Shown piece after piece: positions 1 to 10,200 of a DNA stretch of 37,441 nucleotides. Position numbers and translations under genes: made by a program. The stretch is taken from NCBI GenBank assembly GCA_033557835.1, contig JAWQRO010000511.1:1-37441 (forward strand). The letters run 5' to 3'. The DNA is from Helochares maculicollis. Taxonomy: Eukaryota; Arthropoda; Insecta; Coleoptera; Hydrophilidae. The notes beneath the pieces were generated by a model. The model ran no database searches, had not been told where the DNA came from, and saw nothing but the letters and a program-made list of their open reading frames with translations. Position 1 is the stretch's first letter; each line of letters starts with the position of its first letter.

Positions 1-712
1 TATAAACATAGATGTACCATATTCTAAGATATTTCATTACTAGTTATGACTACAAGTGATCTGCATCACACGATTTCATTAACAAAGAATAATAGCACGA
101 CTACTGCATGTTAAACTTTTATATATATATAAACATCACATGTAACGTCAAACGTACGTATAAGTTTCTTATCAATTCAAATTCAACCAGCTTTTCAAAA
201 ATTATTTTCATTTGTGTTTTTGTGTGACTTTTAATTTTTGTTTTGACTTTCTTGAGTTTTAACAGTTTCTTTTATTATGAAGCAGTCGGTCTATATTTGA
301 AATGCACATCAATATTCCTTGGCTGGCACAGATCTTGTTTTTCATGGATTTTCCACGTAGTCAACATGTGATTCTTACAGCCACAATCGATGCATTTTTT
401 TATTTTGTGCTGGGAGGAGTTAACATATAGTGGATAGTTTTTTGCACTATTGCGGACTACGTATAATAATATTATGCACCAGATGTTTTTATTCTGATAC
501 TTTCTAATTTGTTTTCAAAAACACCACAAAGGAATTTTTGGAAATGAAGGAATCGTTCATAACTGTCCGACTGCTGTCATGATCACAACTTTTTATCTCG
601 CCTGATTTTGTTATAATTTGAATCGTGCATGTTTTGTTGAGTGGCTTCCGTTGCATGCGCCTCAAACTATCATCACGAACCGTTAATAACTTTTTTATGT
701 CATGTACTTTAG
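1..712 (+). other. Intron of the Cav1 gene (3' part), no recognised content
   Basis: AT-rich sequence without a supported exon. It ends in the acceptor TACTTTAG at 705-712. I looked for the IIIS5 exon that should precede the 53-nt exon and did not see it, so it lies upstream of the window. A short TA run sits near 121-131. Confidence 0.6.
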
Positions 713-765
713 GGAAAATTTTCTAAATGTTCCGACACGTCGAAATTAACGAAAGAGGAATGCAA
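713..765 (+). CDS. Cav1 alpha-1 subunit, 53-nt exon: domain III turret
   Basis: Small coding exon of the L-type calcium channel alpha-1 subunit, between IIIS5 and the III pore loop. It translates as GKFSKCSDTSKLTKEEC plus two bases (AA) of the next codon. This matches the family pattern GKxxxCxDxSKxTxxEC just after IIIS5, including the two extracellular cysteines. It is bounded by acceptor TTTAG at 712 and a consensus donor GTAAGT at 766. The following intron is only 60 nt, and the AA joins the C at 826 to make an Asn codon. The overlapping open frame that starts at 727 is a different reading frame and is not the gene. I recall that vertebrate Cav1 genes have an exon of the same extent here, which should be checked. 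Confidence 0.9.
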
Positions 766-825
766 GTAAGTTTAAACGAAGCAATGTGTGCAGGAAAGAC
801 GAATCGAGAATGTTTTGTATTCCAG

Positions 826-1444
826 CGGTACTTTCATCATCTACGAGGAAGGCAAGATCAACAATCCTTCTTTGAAACGGAGGACTTGGGACAACAACAA
901 ATTCCATTTCGACAACGTCGCCAAGGCAATGTTAACGTTATTTACCGTATCGACGTTCGAGGGATGGCCGGGTTTACTTTACGTTTCCATAGATTCTAAC
1001 CACGAGAATAGAGGACCAATTCACAATTACAGGCCGATCGTGGCCGCCTATTATATCATCTACATCATCATAATCGCCTTTTTCATGGTAAACATTTTCG
1101 TCGGCTTCGTCATCGTCACATTTCAAAACGAAGGAGAGCAGGAATACAAAAACTGCGAATTGGACAAGAATCAGCGCAACTGTATAGAGTTCGCTCTAAA
1201 GGCGAAGCCCGTCCGTCGCTACATTCCCAAACATCGTATCCAGTACAAGGTTTGGTGGTTCGTCACTTCGAGGCCATTCGAATACACCATCTTCATGTTG
1301 ATTCTGATAAACACCATCACATTGGCCATGAAGTTCCACAAACAACCGACTGAATACACGGAAGCGTTGGATATCCTGAACATGATCTTCACGGCAGTAT
1401 TCGCCTTGGAATTTGTTTTCAAACTGGCGGCGTTTCGATTCAAG
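826..1444 (+). CDS. Cav1 alpha-1 subunit exon: domain III pore and S6, III-IV linker, IVS1-S2
   Basis: Encodes the end of the III turret (GTFIIYEEG), then the III pore helix and filter TVSTFEGWP with the calcium-selectivity glutamate. Next come IIIS6 (IIYIIIIAFFMVNIFVGF), the III-IV linker with EYKNCELDKNQRNC and PVRRYIPKH, then IVS1 (YTIFMLILINTITLAM) and IVS2 (MIFTAVFALEFVFKLA). The protein is a plasma-membrane channel passing calcium on depolarisation. The linker and S6 residues are those of Cav1 rather than Cav2. Mammalian Cav1.2 has FFMMN in IIIS6 where this gene has FFMVN. The start is set at acceptor TATTCCAG (825), which restores the codon split at 765. The end is AAG before GTATTT at 1445, phase 0. 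Confidence 0.96.
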
Positions 1445-2829
1445 GTATTTATCATCATACCCCAAACAGTACAAGTTAGCAAATTCAACATATCCAGTTT
1501 GGTGCAGTATTCTAAACAAAAACAGGTATTCTGAAAACGAATCCCAGTATTTCAAACTCTAATTATTTCATTAGAAAAACAACAGTCTCATTCCATCTCT
1601 GCGAGAGCTATTTTAACTGCTACCAAATATCACTTAAAAAGCTTACAGCAATCCATTAAGTGTAATTCCATGTTGAATATGCGAATATTTTGCTTAATTC
1701 GATGAGGATCTATCGTGAAATCCTTGAAATTCTTGAACTCTTGAACATCTTGTAAACGAATATTATTCATTCATCGCTACAGCTTCTGTTCGTCTTGCAG
1801 AATCTTTATATATACATGCATCTCACAAAAGCAAAGGCAAAAGTCTAATACTGTTTTTGCGGAAAGAAATTATTTAACGTTAAATTAAGTTGATTTTGGC
1901 TGACTAAAGCCATTTTTGATTTTGCTGATAAAAATCTGGAAACATGGTTAAACTTTAAGTAACATGCCTAACTAAATAGTCACACTCAAAGGTTATATGA
2001 GGGTTCTCTTAAGAATGGTAGTAGTAGTAGGCGGCTTCTAATAAAACAAAATGTCACTGCATTCATTGATTTAAAAAACTATACAGGTATATATGGACGT
2101 ATTGATTTCTTAAACTAATCTTACATTAAAACATACATTTAAACAATTATTAACAACTTACAAAATTGGTTTCATGACAATATTTCTTATTATAATTCTC
2201 ACCAGCAATTATGCTTGAATTATAGAATTTGTTTGATTATTTCTTCACATTACAATGCAAATGGCATACGCAACATTATCGTTGATAATGTGCATATATT
2301 TCCTAACAGACACCAGAAAACTGATTGACTGATTCATCAACAAACAGAAGAGAGTTAAATTTCTTGGACACATTACCTTTATGCGTAATCAACGAGCAAG
2401 TAAGGAATTTTTGAAATTCCGTTTCTAAGGGATTCAAAAATTGGAGCTTAAGTGTTTGTAACGACTTTTATCTCAAAAACTAAAAATTATTCTCTATTAA
2501 AAGCTAAGAAATAATAGACTATGCCATTTTTTGAAAGTGCATCTTATAATGGAGTAAGAGGTGGTTTAATAGAGGTATCGGTATCTCAAACGTCGTTCAT
2601 GCTACATATGAGAAAATGGTGATTAAAATTTCTGCTCAAAACTAAATAAATAAAATAAAAACTACCAATATTTCACAATATGTCGCTGCTGCAAGTGACA
2701 AATTTAAAATGTTAAGTAATGCCTGGAGAGATTTCTTTTTATCTCTCCTCAATCCCAGTTTTAAAACTGAATAACAATTAAGTTAACTCGTGTAAAAGTA
2801 CAGATTTTAAAAGTTAAATTTAGCAGAAT
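1445..2829 (+). other. Intron, first part, no recognised content
   Basis: AT-rich intron sequence with a short GTA run near 2019-2031. I looked for an alternative IVS3 exon (the pattern DAWNxFDF) here and saw none. Confidence 0.5.
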
Positions 2830-3230
2830 GACAAAAAGTGCATTATTCAAACTTCCATCGCGTTCAGACGAACCAAAGCGCTGCTCAGCAGGTGCGTGAC
2901 CCATCGATGCAAAAGGAGTAGTAATCTTAAGGAGCTAAGTGTGGTAAGTAAGCCGTATGAGGTAAAAATTCCCAGCTGCATGTTTCCAATGTATCGCCAA
3001 CTGTTTCAAAAGTATTTAATGGGGCATTGTCATGAATAAAACTAACTGTGTTGCCTCTTTCGGTGTTCTGGCCTTTTTTAAGGAAGAAGCAGTTCAAATT
3101 GAAGAACTGACATTTATTTTTAATATTAACTGCTTTCGTAATTATTAACAGCTCATAATAGACCACGCCCCTTTGGTTCCACCAAACAAAATTTCACTTT
3201 TCACTGATTTTGTGCTTCTTCATTTGTATG
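2830..3230 (-). mobile_element. mariner transposase relic (C-terminal half)
   Basis: The minus strand reads as a decayed mariner transposase. It begins near 3180 with the block GVVYYELL, continues through the catalytic block HDNAP (about 3020-3035), then a WEFLPHTAYLPHLAP block. A stop codon follows, then DYY, which retains the third catalytic Asp. Spacing between the second and third Asp blocks fits a DD34D enzyme. The tail resembles the MxHxxAEQRF region of the irritans-like branch. The N-terminal half is not recognisable. It lies antisense within a Cav1 intron. Confidence 0.8.
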
Positions 3231-4107
3231 TCACTTAACTCATCTCATCTACCCATCTGCAGGTCTTCTGAAATTTTGTCATCTCTCGTAGGCGATTGGT
3301 CAATAATTTACGATGTTATTTTAGTCCCTCTTCTGATTAAGAAGGGCTATTTTCAAGGAAACTGGAAACTGTTTTCTATCAATATACTCACTTAAAAGCT
3401 TCATCATGTATTCGAGGATCTTAGGACATAGTTGAATTAAGTACCCTGTTTTAAATAAGTTTTATGTTTTGATTTTAAAGCAAGCTAATTTTTTTGTACG
3501 GAGAATAACTGTCCTCAGAGATAAAGTGTTTCTAGACTAGAATTCTCTGAACGCTACGACTAAATGCTATTTTTGAACTTATTCGAGAAGGCAAGGCTGC
3601 ACTGACCACATCTCATGGAAGGCTACTTACGTTCCAATATCATAACTAATAATATTTTGAGAATATTATCAAATTCTAAAATTAAAGCAAGCGAAGCTGC
3701 GAGATATTGAATGGGATTGAGAAACCTCACATCTGACACAAATATTACGATTTTAACCGTCGTGTGTTTTAATTAAATAAAAAAATGTTAATTATTTTGC
3801 TGTTTATATTTACAGCCAAACTGTTTAAGTTTATTTATCACAAGATTTATTCACAGACCATATAAAGTAGTGCTGTTAACTCCAATGGTAAACTCTAATT
3901 TTCTCTTTTTATATCCGCAATGTAAAGTTAAAGGTTGACTACCGAAAAAATTTAGACTTTATTATATATTATTATATTTATATCGATTCCGATATCACAT
4001 TGCTCTTGTCTTATGCTGATATGGTTATACCATAATATGGTATAGTAATACCAATTTTAAGAAAAGTTTTTTTGGAGCGTGTACTTATTATTTTGTACAA
4101 AATTCTT
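3231..4107 (+). other. Intron segment, no gene
   Basis: AT-rich. The only local structure noted is an imperfect palindrome around 4022-4050, where TATACCAT faces ATGGTATA. No coding region is supported. Confidence 0.5.
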
Positions 4108-4651
4108 TCAAACTCCTTCAAAATACTCTGCTTTAGCGACAGTACCCTTGTCAAATCTCGTCTGCCATTGCTTGAAACATTTTTTTAATTCATCTTGATG
4201 TCTGCAAGCACCTCTTTCGTTTTTATCTTCATCTCCTATACGTCTGCGAAACGCTTTCTCTTAAACTTTCATTTCTTTCGTGAAAATAAAAAGTCACTGG
4301 GAGCTATGTCAGGTGAATAGGGTTAGTGGGCCAAGACAACCATGCCGTTTCTTGCCATGAAACTGGTGCGCAGTCAAGATCCGCGGCACAAACTTAGATC
4401 GTCGTCGATCTGCGCGCACGAGGTCGTTGATTATTTTGGACACTTTCGTCCATTCAGGAACATCCAGAACGCGATTGATCATCAAATGACATTCAACCAT
4501 TTTTAAAGCAGGTGAACCATGAGTAAACTTGAGCTCGACACACAGCATCAATCTGCTGACGGGTCTTCAACATTTGAACGGTTTTTGAAACTTTTTTCCC
4601 AAGCAGGAAGCAAAACTACACAGCTGCGCGCTGCTTATAAAACTTCTCCAT
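4108..4651 (-). pseudogene. mariner transposase pseudogene with internal deletion
   Basis: Minus-strand reading starts at ATG 4651 (MEKFYKQRAAV, then a stop) and gives FCFLLGK, RAQVYSWFTCFKNG and SFDDQSRSGCS, the helix-turn-helix and linker of a mariner transposase. VQNNQRPRARRS follows. The reading then jumps to MARNGMVVLAH and YSPDIAPSDF with the third catalytic Asp, RKRFADV, and the end EYFEGV before a stop at 4108. Several frameshifts and stops are present. The central catalytic core (first and second Asp blocks) is missing, and the 544 nt span is about half of the usual roughly 1,040-nt coding length. It is a dead deletion derivative, antisense in the intron. Confidence 0.85.
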
Positions 4652-5196
4652 GAAGAAAAACGACGGCTGGACAAAGCAGTTTTTGCAAGAAAATTTACTG
4701 CGAGTAGACGAAACTTTCCGCATCAATGCCGCTTAGCACACTGACTGAGAAGGCTTGGTTGAAAATAACTAGCGACAGAATCGCGTACTACGAAAACTGC
4801 GCGCGCAGCAACATCATGCTGAAAACTTTTAGGTCGCCCCTCGTCCTCCTGTTAAGCAAGAACCGACACTAAAAAAATAGAGACCTTCTTCATGTCTCTC
4901 GTCTTGACACGCAGTGTAATAATCAAACTTACTAGGCGACTAACCAACGCTTTTTGAGTCGTTAAAACCGAAAGAAATATAGTATGTATTTAAAGCAGTT
5001 ATTAAATTTTGAAGGCGGTTATTTTGATGAATACAAATTAAGTATTTAAGCACATTTTTTGATTATTTTTTATTTCTGGCAAAAATGGTATTAGCATATT
5101 TATTTGTTTTAACAATGTGTACATGCGAGCGGAAATTCGCACAATAAACCATTCTATATGTTGTTCGAATTTCAAATAAAATGTTTTCTTTTCCAG
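4652..5196 (+). other. Intron segment up to the IVS3 exon
   Basis: The first 200 bases may be the 5' flank of the mariner relic. The rest is AT-rich. It ends in the acceptor CTTTTCCAG at 5188-5196. Confidence 0.5.
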
Positions 5197-5280
5197 AATT
5201 ATTTCGGAGACGCTTGGAACGTGTTCGACTTTGTAATCGTCTTGGGAAGCTTTTTCGATATAGTCTACACAGAAGTCAAT
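5197..5280 (+). CDS. Cav1 alpha-1 subunit exon: IVS2-S3 loop and IVS3
   Basis: An 84-nt exon, phase 0 at both ends. It encodes NYFGDAWNVFDFVIVLG followed by SFFDIVYTEVN, the IVS3 voltage-sensor helix and the start of the S3-S4 linker. The FDF..VLGS motif is diagnostic for this helix in Cav1. The acceptor is TTCCAG at 5196. The donor is taken as AAT|GTACGA at 5281. A second in-frame donor, AAA|GTTTGT at 5305, would add eight polar residues (VRDNKDSK) to the extracellular linker, which is a known site of splice variation in Cav1 channels. I prefer the first because it has better homology to family members. Confidence 0.93.
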
Positions 5281-6883
5281 GTACGAGATAATAAAGATTC
5301 TAAAGTTTGTATTTTGCTTGAGTTTAAAACTGACAATAACTGGCTTTTTATTTTTTTAAGGGACGTCACGTTTTGTTAATGTTGTATTTTGTCGGCGAAC
5401 TACACACGATCATCCCATTCTGCCAGCCATTCACATTTTTTCGATATTTCATTGAAACATTCAGCTCGACTTGGGCTATCTTAACTTTTCAGTTTAACTC
5501 TTACAGTTTACTCAGTTTTTCATGTGATGTTTACACTTTTTTGACAGCATCGGTCGCTCATCCTCATTAATCATCCGAAAATATTACAGTCAAGGTAGTC
5601 ATGTTTAGTAGTAACTTTGGCCGGAGGCACACAATATGCTACTGTGAAAGTTACAACAGTAAAATGATTTATTTGTACTCAAAATATATAACCATTAAAG
5701 TAAACATACATAAATAAACAAAATTTCGATCAAACTCAACTAAGGTAAATTCCTTCGATCGTGAATCATCACTATTCGATGTAGCATCTTGCATAACGGT
5801 GCAACAGGAAGAATGGGCTGTTCATAGACACACGTTCATTTCGCATAGTTAAATGTTAGACCTCATACGTCATCACTAACGGCACCCGCCGATGAGGCAC
5901 AACATTTTCAAAATTTGTCGAGAAAAAAGATAAGACGCTACGTGTAAATCACTCACTAACAAAATCACAACCCAGGCCGATATTAACAAAAATGAATAAG
6001 AACACTAAAATTGTGCCTCTTTACTTTTTCATGCTACAACTTTAAACTTTTATATGTGGAATACGAAACAATTCCTTTTCAACTCTCGTCATTGTTATTG
6101 TCTGTTCAGCTTTTGTTATTAATCAACTACTTTACCTTACTTTTTATTTTGTCTTCTTTTTTATGTGATGTACGTTTATTATTAAACCCATCTATACAAT
6201 ACGTTTTTCTAAGCTGTTGCTTTCAATGATGTCCTGAACTTACACAGCATCACAATCGTGTTGTGTAACGTAGCGTAACGTCAAGTGACGTCATTACGCA
6301 ACATTAAGTGATATCTCAACGAAACGTCAAATCAGAACATGAAAACGTATCGTTGTCAGGTCACTAAGTAACGTTAGGTCATGTCTCTTGACGCTACATT
6401 ACGATAAAATTTGTTGCTGTGGCATACTAGGGACGTTTTTTATATGTATGTGTTTTTCTGACTGTTTGCTTTTATACGAGGGGATAGAGTTTTTAAGCAA
6501 CCTATACACTTCCGAAAAAACCAAACCAAAATTTTTACCAACGTCCATTATGATATGGTGCGTATCAAACGATTAATTAAATAAAATTAACAATTCCAAG
6601 TTTTCTTATAATTAATGTCTTACGAAAAATTACATTTCACCAAAACATGATGTTATAATAAAAAATTATGATTCTGCAAAATGTTCATGTAAACGAAATT
6701 ATATTTCAGCAAAATAATGTTTCTTGAAAAAAAATACGTTTTTTGATTAAAAGGAAAGTCTAACTTTTTAGAAACTCTGCATTTGCCCCGAAGATCTTTC
6801 GTTTTTGTTTAAAAATGGTGTTCTTACTTGAGTTTTGTTAATAACGTTCAAAGAGCGCATTTTTAACCGACTTTTATTTACAG
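5281..6883 (+). other. Intron, mostly unremarkable
   Basis: Short AT-rich open frames only. The one notable item is the TAACGT-rich inverted repeat at 6262-6405, listed separately. It ends in acceptor TTTACAG at 6877-6883. Confidence 0.5.
6262..6405. repeat. TAACGT-rich imperfect inverted repeat containing a CRE palindrome
   Basis: The segment repeats AACGT/GACGT hexamers about eight times. Its left arm (GTAGCGTAACGTCAAGTGA near 6270) resembles the reverse complement of the right arm (TCTCTTGACGCTACATTACG near 6383). It contains a perfect TGACGTCA at 6286-6293. It could be a small MITE-like element or a degenerate tandem. A regulatory role is only a possibility. Confidence 0.45.
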
Positions 6884-7078
6884 CCAGGGCTTCCTTCTAC
6901 ATTTATCTCTATAAATTTTTTCCGTTTATTTCGCGTCATGAGACTTGTAAAACTACTAAGCAGAGGCGAAGGCATTCGAACGCTGCTCTGGACGTTCATC
7001 AAATCGTTTCAAGCGTTGCCCTACGTCGCTTTATTGATCGTCATGTTGTTTTTCATCTACGCTGTCATCGGTATGCAG
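6884..7078 (+). CDS. Cav1 alpha-1 subunit exon: IVS4 voltage sensor and IVS5
   Basis: A 195-nt exon, phase 0 at both ends. It starts PGLPSTFISINFFRLF, then the S4 sensor with regularly spaced positive residues (RLFRVMRLVKLLSRGEGIR), the S4-S5 linker TLLWTFIKSF, and S5 as QALPYVALLIVMLFFIYAVIG ending MQ. This is the most conserved part of domain IV and leaves no doubt about the family. The open frame overlapping it from 6835 is a shadow in another frame. Acceptor TTTACAG at 6883, donor GTAAGG at 7079. Confidence 0.97.
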
Positions 7079-7639
7079 GTAAGGATCACGATACACGCAA
7101 ACTCGGTATGAACAATGACCTCGCGTCACAAAACGTGATGATGTACCGGGTTTGTGTCTATCGTATAGACTATTTCTCTATACTATTGTTGAATGGGTAG
7201 GATACTGCGGTGAACGGCTTTTCGCTTGCTATTGGGTCTAAGATCACTAAGTTTCGAATGAACTGCTTTTATGATTGAATAAAACTTGGCAAATTGTTTT
7301 ATTTAATTTTTTTACTTAAATTTTCTATTGGCTAAGCCAAATTAAAAAAAAAGAGGAAATCCCAGACCATTCAACCCATTCACCGAAAAGAACATTCATA
7401 TATTCTTTTAAATTGTTTTGATTAAAACGCTGTTTAATGGCTTAAGATGTTTAATAGGAACTTTACGGCTTTGCTTCCGTTAATAGATTTTCTTTATAGC
7501 TCCGCTTTACATTTAAAAAAACATTGTCAGAAGGGACCTAATTATTGTATCATGGTATGGTTTCTTTTTAATAAACCAGAACATATAGAAAAAGCAGAGA
7601 AAGATAAATATGCCAAGAACAAGTTATCAATAATTTTCA
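7079..7639 (+). other. Intron, first part
   Basis: AT-rich sequence with no supported gene. Small open frames here show no recognisable protein similarity. Confidence 0.5.
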
Positions 7640-8760
7640 AGATTTTAAATTAAAAAAAAAATAACACACAACATTAAATTTAATAGACTTCATGGAGAAA
7701 CTGACAATCATTTAATAAATAACACAAAATTATATCTGTAGATATCTCATCGCATCTTCACCAACATCTCGATCAATTTAACAGTTGAATATAATTGAAT
7801 AAAAAGTATTGGAGCAAAACTTTAAATCTTAGAGAACTAAGTATCGAACATTGCATATAAGAAGCTTTACATATTTCATGTTTTAAGACATATAAGGCCA
7901 AAAACCTTTTAGATGCCCTATGGGAACACAATTATGAACCACATTAGCCACTTCAACAATGGAATATCTAAAAAAATAATTCTAAACTTTCTTTTCATTT
8001 CAGTTATGTAGTCGCCACATACTCGTATATTATCCGGGCAAAACCGCAGAATTATTAAACCCAGACAATTTTCACCCTACACTCTCTTTGTCGACCGAAA
8101 TAGAAACTAATAAAAAGTTTCATTTCTAGACACATTATTAATACACGCTGGCAATAATAAAACTATAACAAACTGGTACCAACAACGAACATACATCCTC
8201 ACAAACGTCATTACAAAATCTAACAAATCTGACAAAAGTGTAAAAAAGAATAGTCTTTTTAGGAAGCAATTATCGAAATAAATTAATTAAAGATAAAATC
8301 TGGAATTTACTACTCGCAAGAAAAGTCAAAAAAACTTAGTATTCAACTTCAACAACATCTGTACTAGTAAATACAAAAAACAAAATCAAGAAAAACAGTA
8401 TAAATAACTTAGTCTACAAAATAAATCATAAGAAATGTAATTAAAAGCTAGACTCGATCAGCATAAGTCGGGAACCAACATGAAACGGGATAGCACATCA
8501 CTAATCAAACACGAAGCCGAAGAAAATCAGTTGTTTGACTACGAAAACATAAATATTCCAGAAATTTTAATTAATTAAATTTTAAACCGACAAAAATGTT
8601 TGGGATAGTGAACGACATTGCCAATCTACCTTCATACTCACAAAAAATATAGATGTCACTAAAATAACTAACACAAGAAATATGTTGTTTATTTGCAAAC
8701 AATATTAAACAAAATTAGTTTGCTCAATGTGTTTTGGATATGAAGTGAAACCGTAAAGTA
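7640..8760 (+). mobile_element. Penelope-like retroelement relic (reverse transcriptase plus GIY-YIG)
   Basis: Frameshifted plus-strand translation shows landmarks of a Penelope-like element in order. These are the RT motif A region IFTNISINLTVEYN (about 7755-7796), then KTFRCPMGTQL (about 7902-7934), which corresponds to the family's TFGTPMGSPLS block. The thumb-side block FLDTLLIHAGNNK follows near 8125. The endonuclease part then has LVYKINHKKCN near 8410 and LIKHEAEENQLFDYEN near 8501-8548, typical of the GIY-YIG domain's VYKIxCxxC and LxxHxxExxHxFDWEN pattern. Many stops make it dead. It shares clear nucleotide similarity with the copy at 18.2-20.05 kb. It is in sense orientation to the host gene. 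The ends are approximate. Confidence 0.75.
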
Positions 8761-8875
8761 AAGTTGCAAATAAACATCGTAAGCCACTCAGTAGCGTATT
8801 ATCCTTGAAAATATAAAATTTTAGATGTATTTAAATGCTGAATTTATTAAGTAGATGTATTTTCATCAGTCTAAT

Positions 8876-8990
8876 CATTTTCGGATAAAACTATGAGGCT
8901 GAGACTTCCTTATTTCAATTACACAATTTTCTGCTTGAACTTAGAGAGTAATTGTCGTCGCAGCCTCTATTGAATTTTCGTCCGAAAACG
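8876..8990. repeat. Inverted repeat (hairpin) just upstream of the IV pore exon
   Basis: The left arm at 8876-8902 (CATTTTCGGATAAAAC, then GAGGCTG) pairs with the right arm at 8961-8990 (CAGCCTC, then CCGAAAACG). An inner pair, CAATTAC (8917-8923) with GTAATTG (8948-8954), extends the stem. The structure ends 43 nt before the exon at 9034, so in the pre-mRNA it would sit near the branch-point region. It could also be a terminal-inverted-repeat relic. Confidence 0.55.
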
Positions 8991-9033
8991 AGCCAATTTT
9001 TAGTGTTTGAATTTACAACTTTTTTCTCTTAAG

Positions 9034-9285
9034 ATGTTCGGGAAGATCGATCAGGACGGAGATACTTCTATCGACAGAAATAACAATTTTGCGACGTTCT
9101 TTCAAGCTTTGCTGGTGTTGTTTAGATCTGCGACGGGTGAAGCATGGCAGGACATCATGAACGATTGTTCAGCGCAAGATCACGTAAAATGTCATCAAAT
9201 CGGCAACGAGACGGTGAATGCCATATGTGGATCGGACATCGCATACCCTTACTTCATATCGTTCTACGTTTTGTGTTCGTTTCTA
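9034..9285 (+). CDS. Cav1 alpha-1 subunit exon: domain IV pore loop and first half of IVS6
   Basis: A 252-nt exon, phase 0 at both ends. It encodes MFGKIDQDGDTSIDRNNNF, the pore helix TFFQALLVLFRSATGEAWQ with the fourth selectivity glutamate (TGEAW), an extracellular loop with the paired cysteines (NDC, VKC, AIC), and the first part of IVS6, PYFISFYVLCSFL. With the domain III glutamate this completes the calcium-selective filter contributed by this half of the protein. Acceptor CTCTTAAG at 9033, consensus donor GTAAGT at 9286. The methionine after the acceptor replaces the usual Val of QVFGKI and is not a start codon. Confidence 0.97.
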
Positions 9286-9479
9286 GTAAGTATCCAGCTC
9301 TGGCGCTAGCTACGACAAAAGCCTTAGCAACTAATCAATATATTAAATCAAATCGAGCAACATAGATCCCAATTTTGTTTTAAATAAACTAGTTGTAAGA
9401 CATGCATTGAGTTAAAATTTCATAATTACATAAGTTAATGCTTTAATGTACTTGTAATTTATATATAACTTAAATTCTG

Positions 9480-10200
9480 AGATCCTTGAGAGCTATTTTG
9501 CCCTTGATAGGTGGTTCAGAGCCCTCACTATGTTGTGGGCTTTACTGAGTCTTGCAACAATTTCTTCTTTTCTTCGCAATTGCTAGGCATGTTTGATTTC
9601 AGTTGTACAAATTCATTTAGCACTTCGAATTCCACTTTTCGCAGGTGTATAAGCGTGTTTTCTATTAGGACGAGCACCTTCCTACTCAGGACTCTGGCAA
9701 GCATACCTAGCTTATATTCGGATTATCCTTGGCTGCCTTAGTGTATCGAGAGTGCCAATCGTCACTCTTCATATATCCCATAGGGAAAAAGAAGAAACAA
9801 TCAACTGTTCTATGTGGTTCTATGGCCCGCCTTTTTCCTTTTGAGTTGTAACATTAAACCATAACTTCCATCCTAATGTCTTGGAAAAGCTTCTCATGTC
9901 CTTTACTACTTTCCAGTAGCACACCCAAGTTTAGAAATTGAAAGGCAATTGCATTTTTGTTCTACTACGATATATCATCAATCCTTCCATATTGAAATGT
10001 AAGTTATGAAAGTATTTCTCCTTTGGTTGAAAAGCTTACGACATTGGGCATACAATTGCAAGATTAGTTCTTTTCAGTTGTTTTCGATATTCTCCTGCAA
10101 CATCTTTTCACTTCACCAAGTTATCTGCGAAAAGTGAGCCAACGCTTCTGGAGCCTTGACCAGGTCCAACCTCTTCTCTATTATCACCCCAACGTGGATC
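9480..10200 (-). mobile_element. Decayed LINE-type reverse transcriptase fragment
   Basis: Minus-strand translation, with stops and frameshifts, gives FADNLV near 10,120-10,137, resembling the F/YADD catalytic box. Downstream is AIAFQFLNLGVLLESSKG (about 9900-9955), resembling the block FxYLGVxIESSG found after the RT catalytic box in RTE-like LINEs. The rest is too decayed to place. The flanking 10,200-10,680 may belong to the same element but shows nothing I recognise. Confidence 0.45.

Noticed and set aside
788..825. Upstream extension of the domain III exon to acceptor GTGTGCAG at 794
   Set aside because: That acceptor lacks a pyrimidine tract. Using it breaks the split Asn codon and adds residues absent from the family.
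727..999. 90-codon open frame across the first exon and short intron
   Set aside because: It is out of frame with the conserved GKFSKCSDTSK reading and crosses a spliced intron.
1196..1555. Minus-strand open frames over the domain III-IV exon
   Set aside because: Shadows of the plus-strand Cav1 coding sequence.
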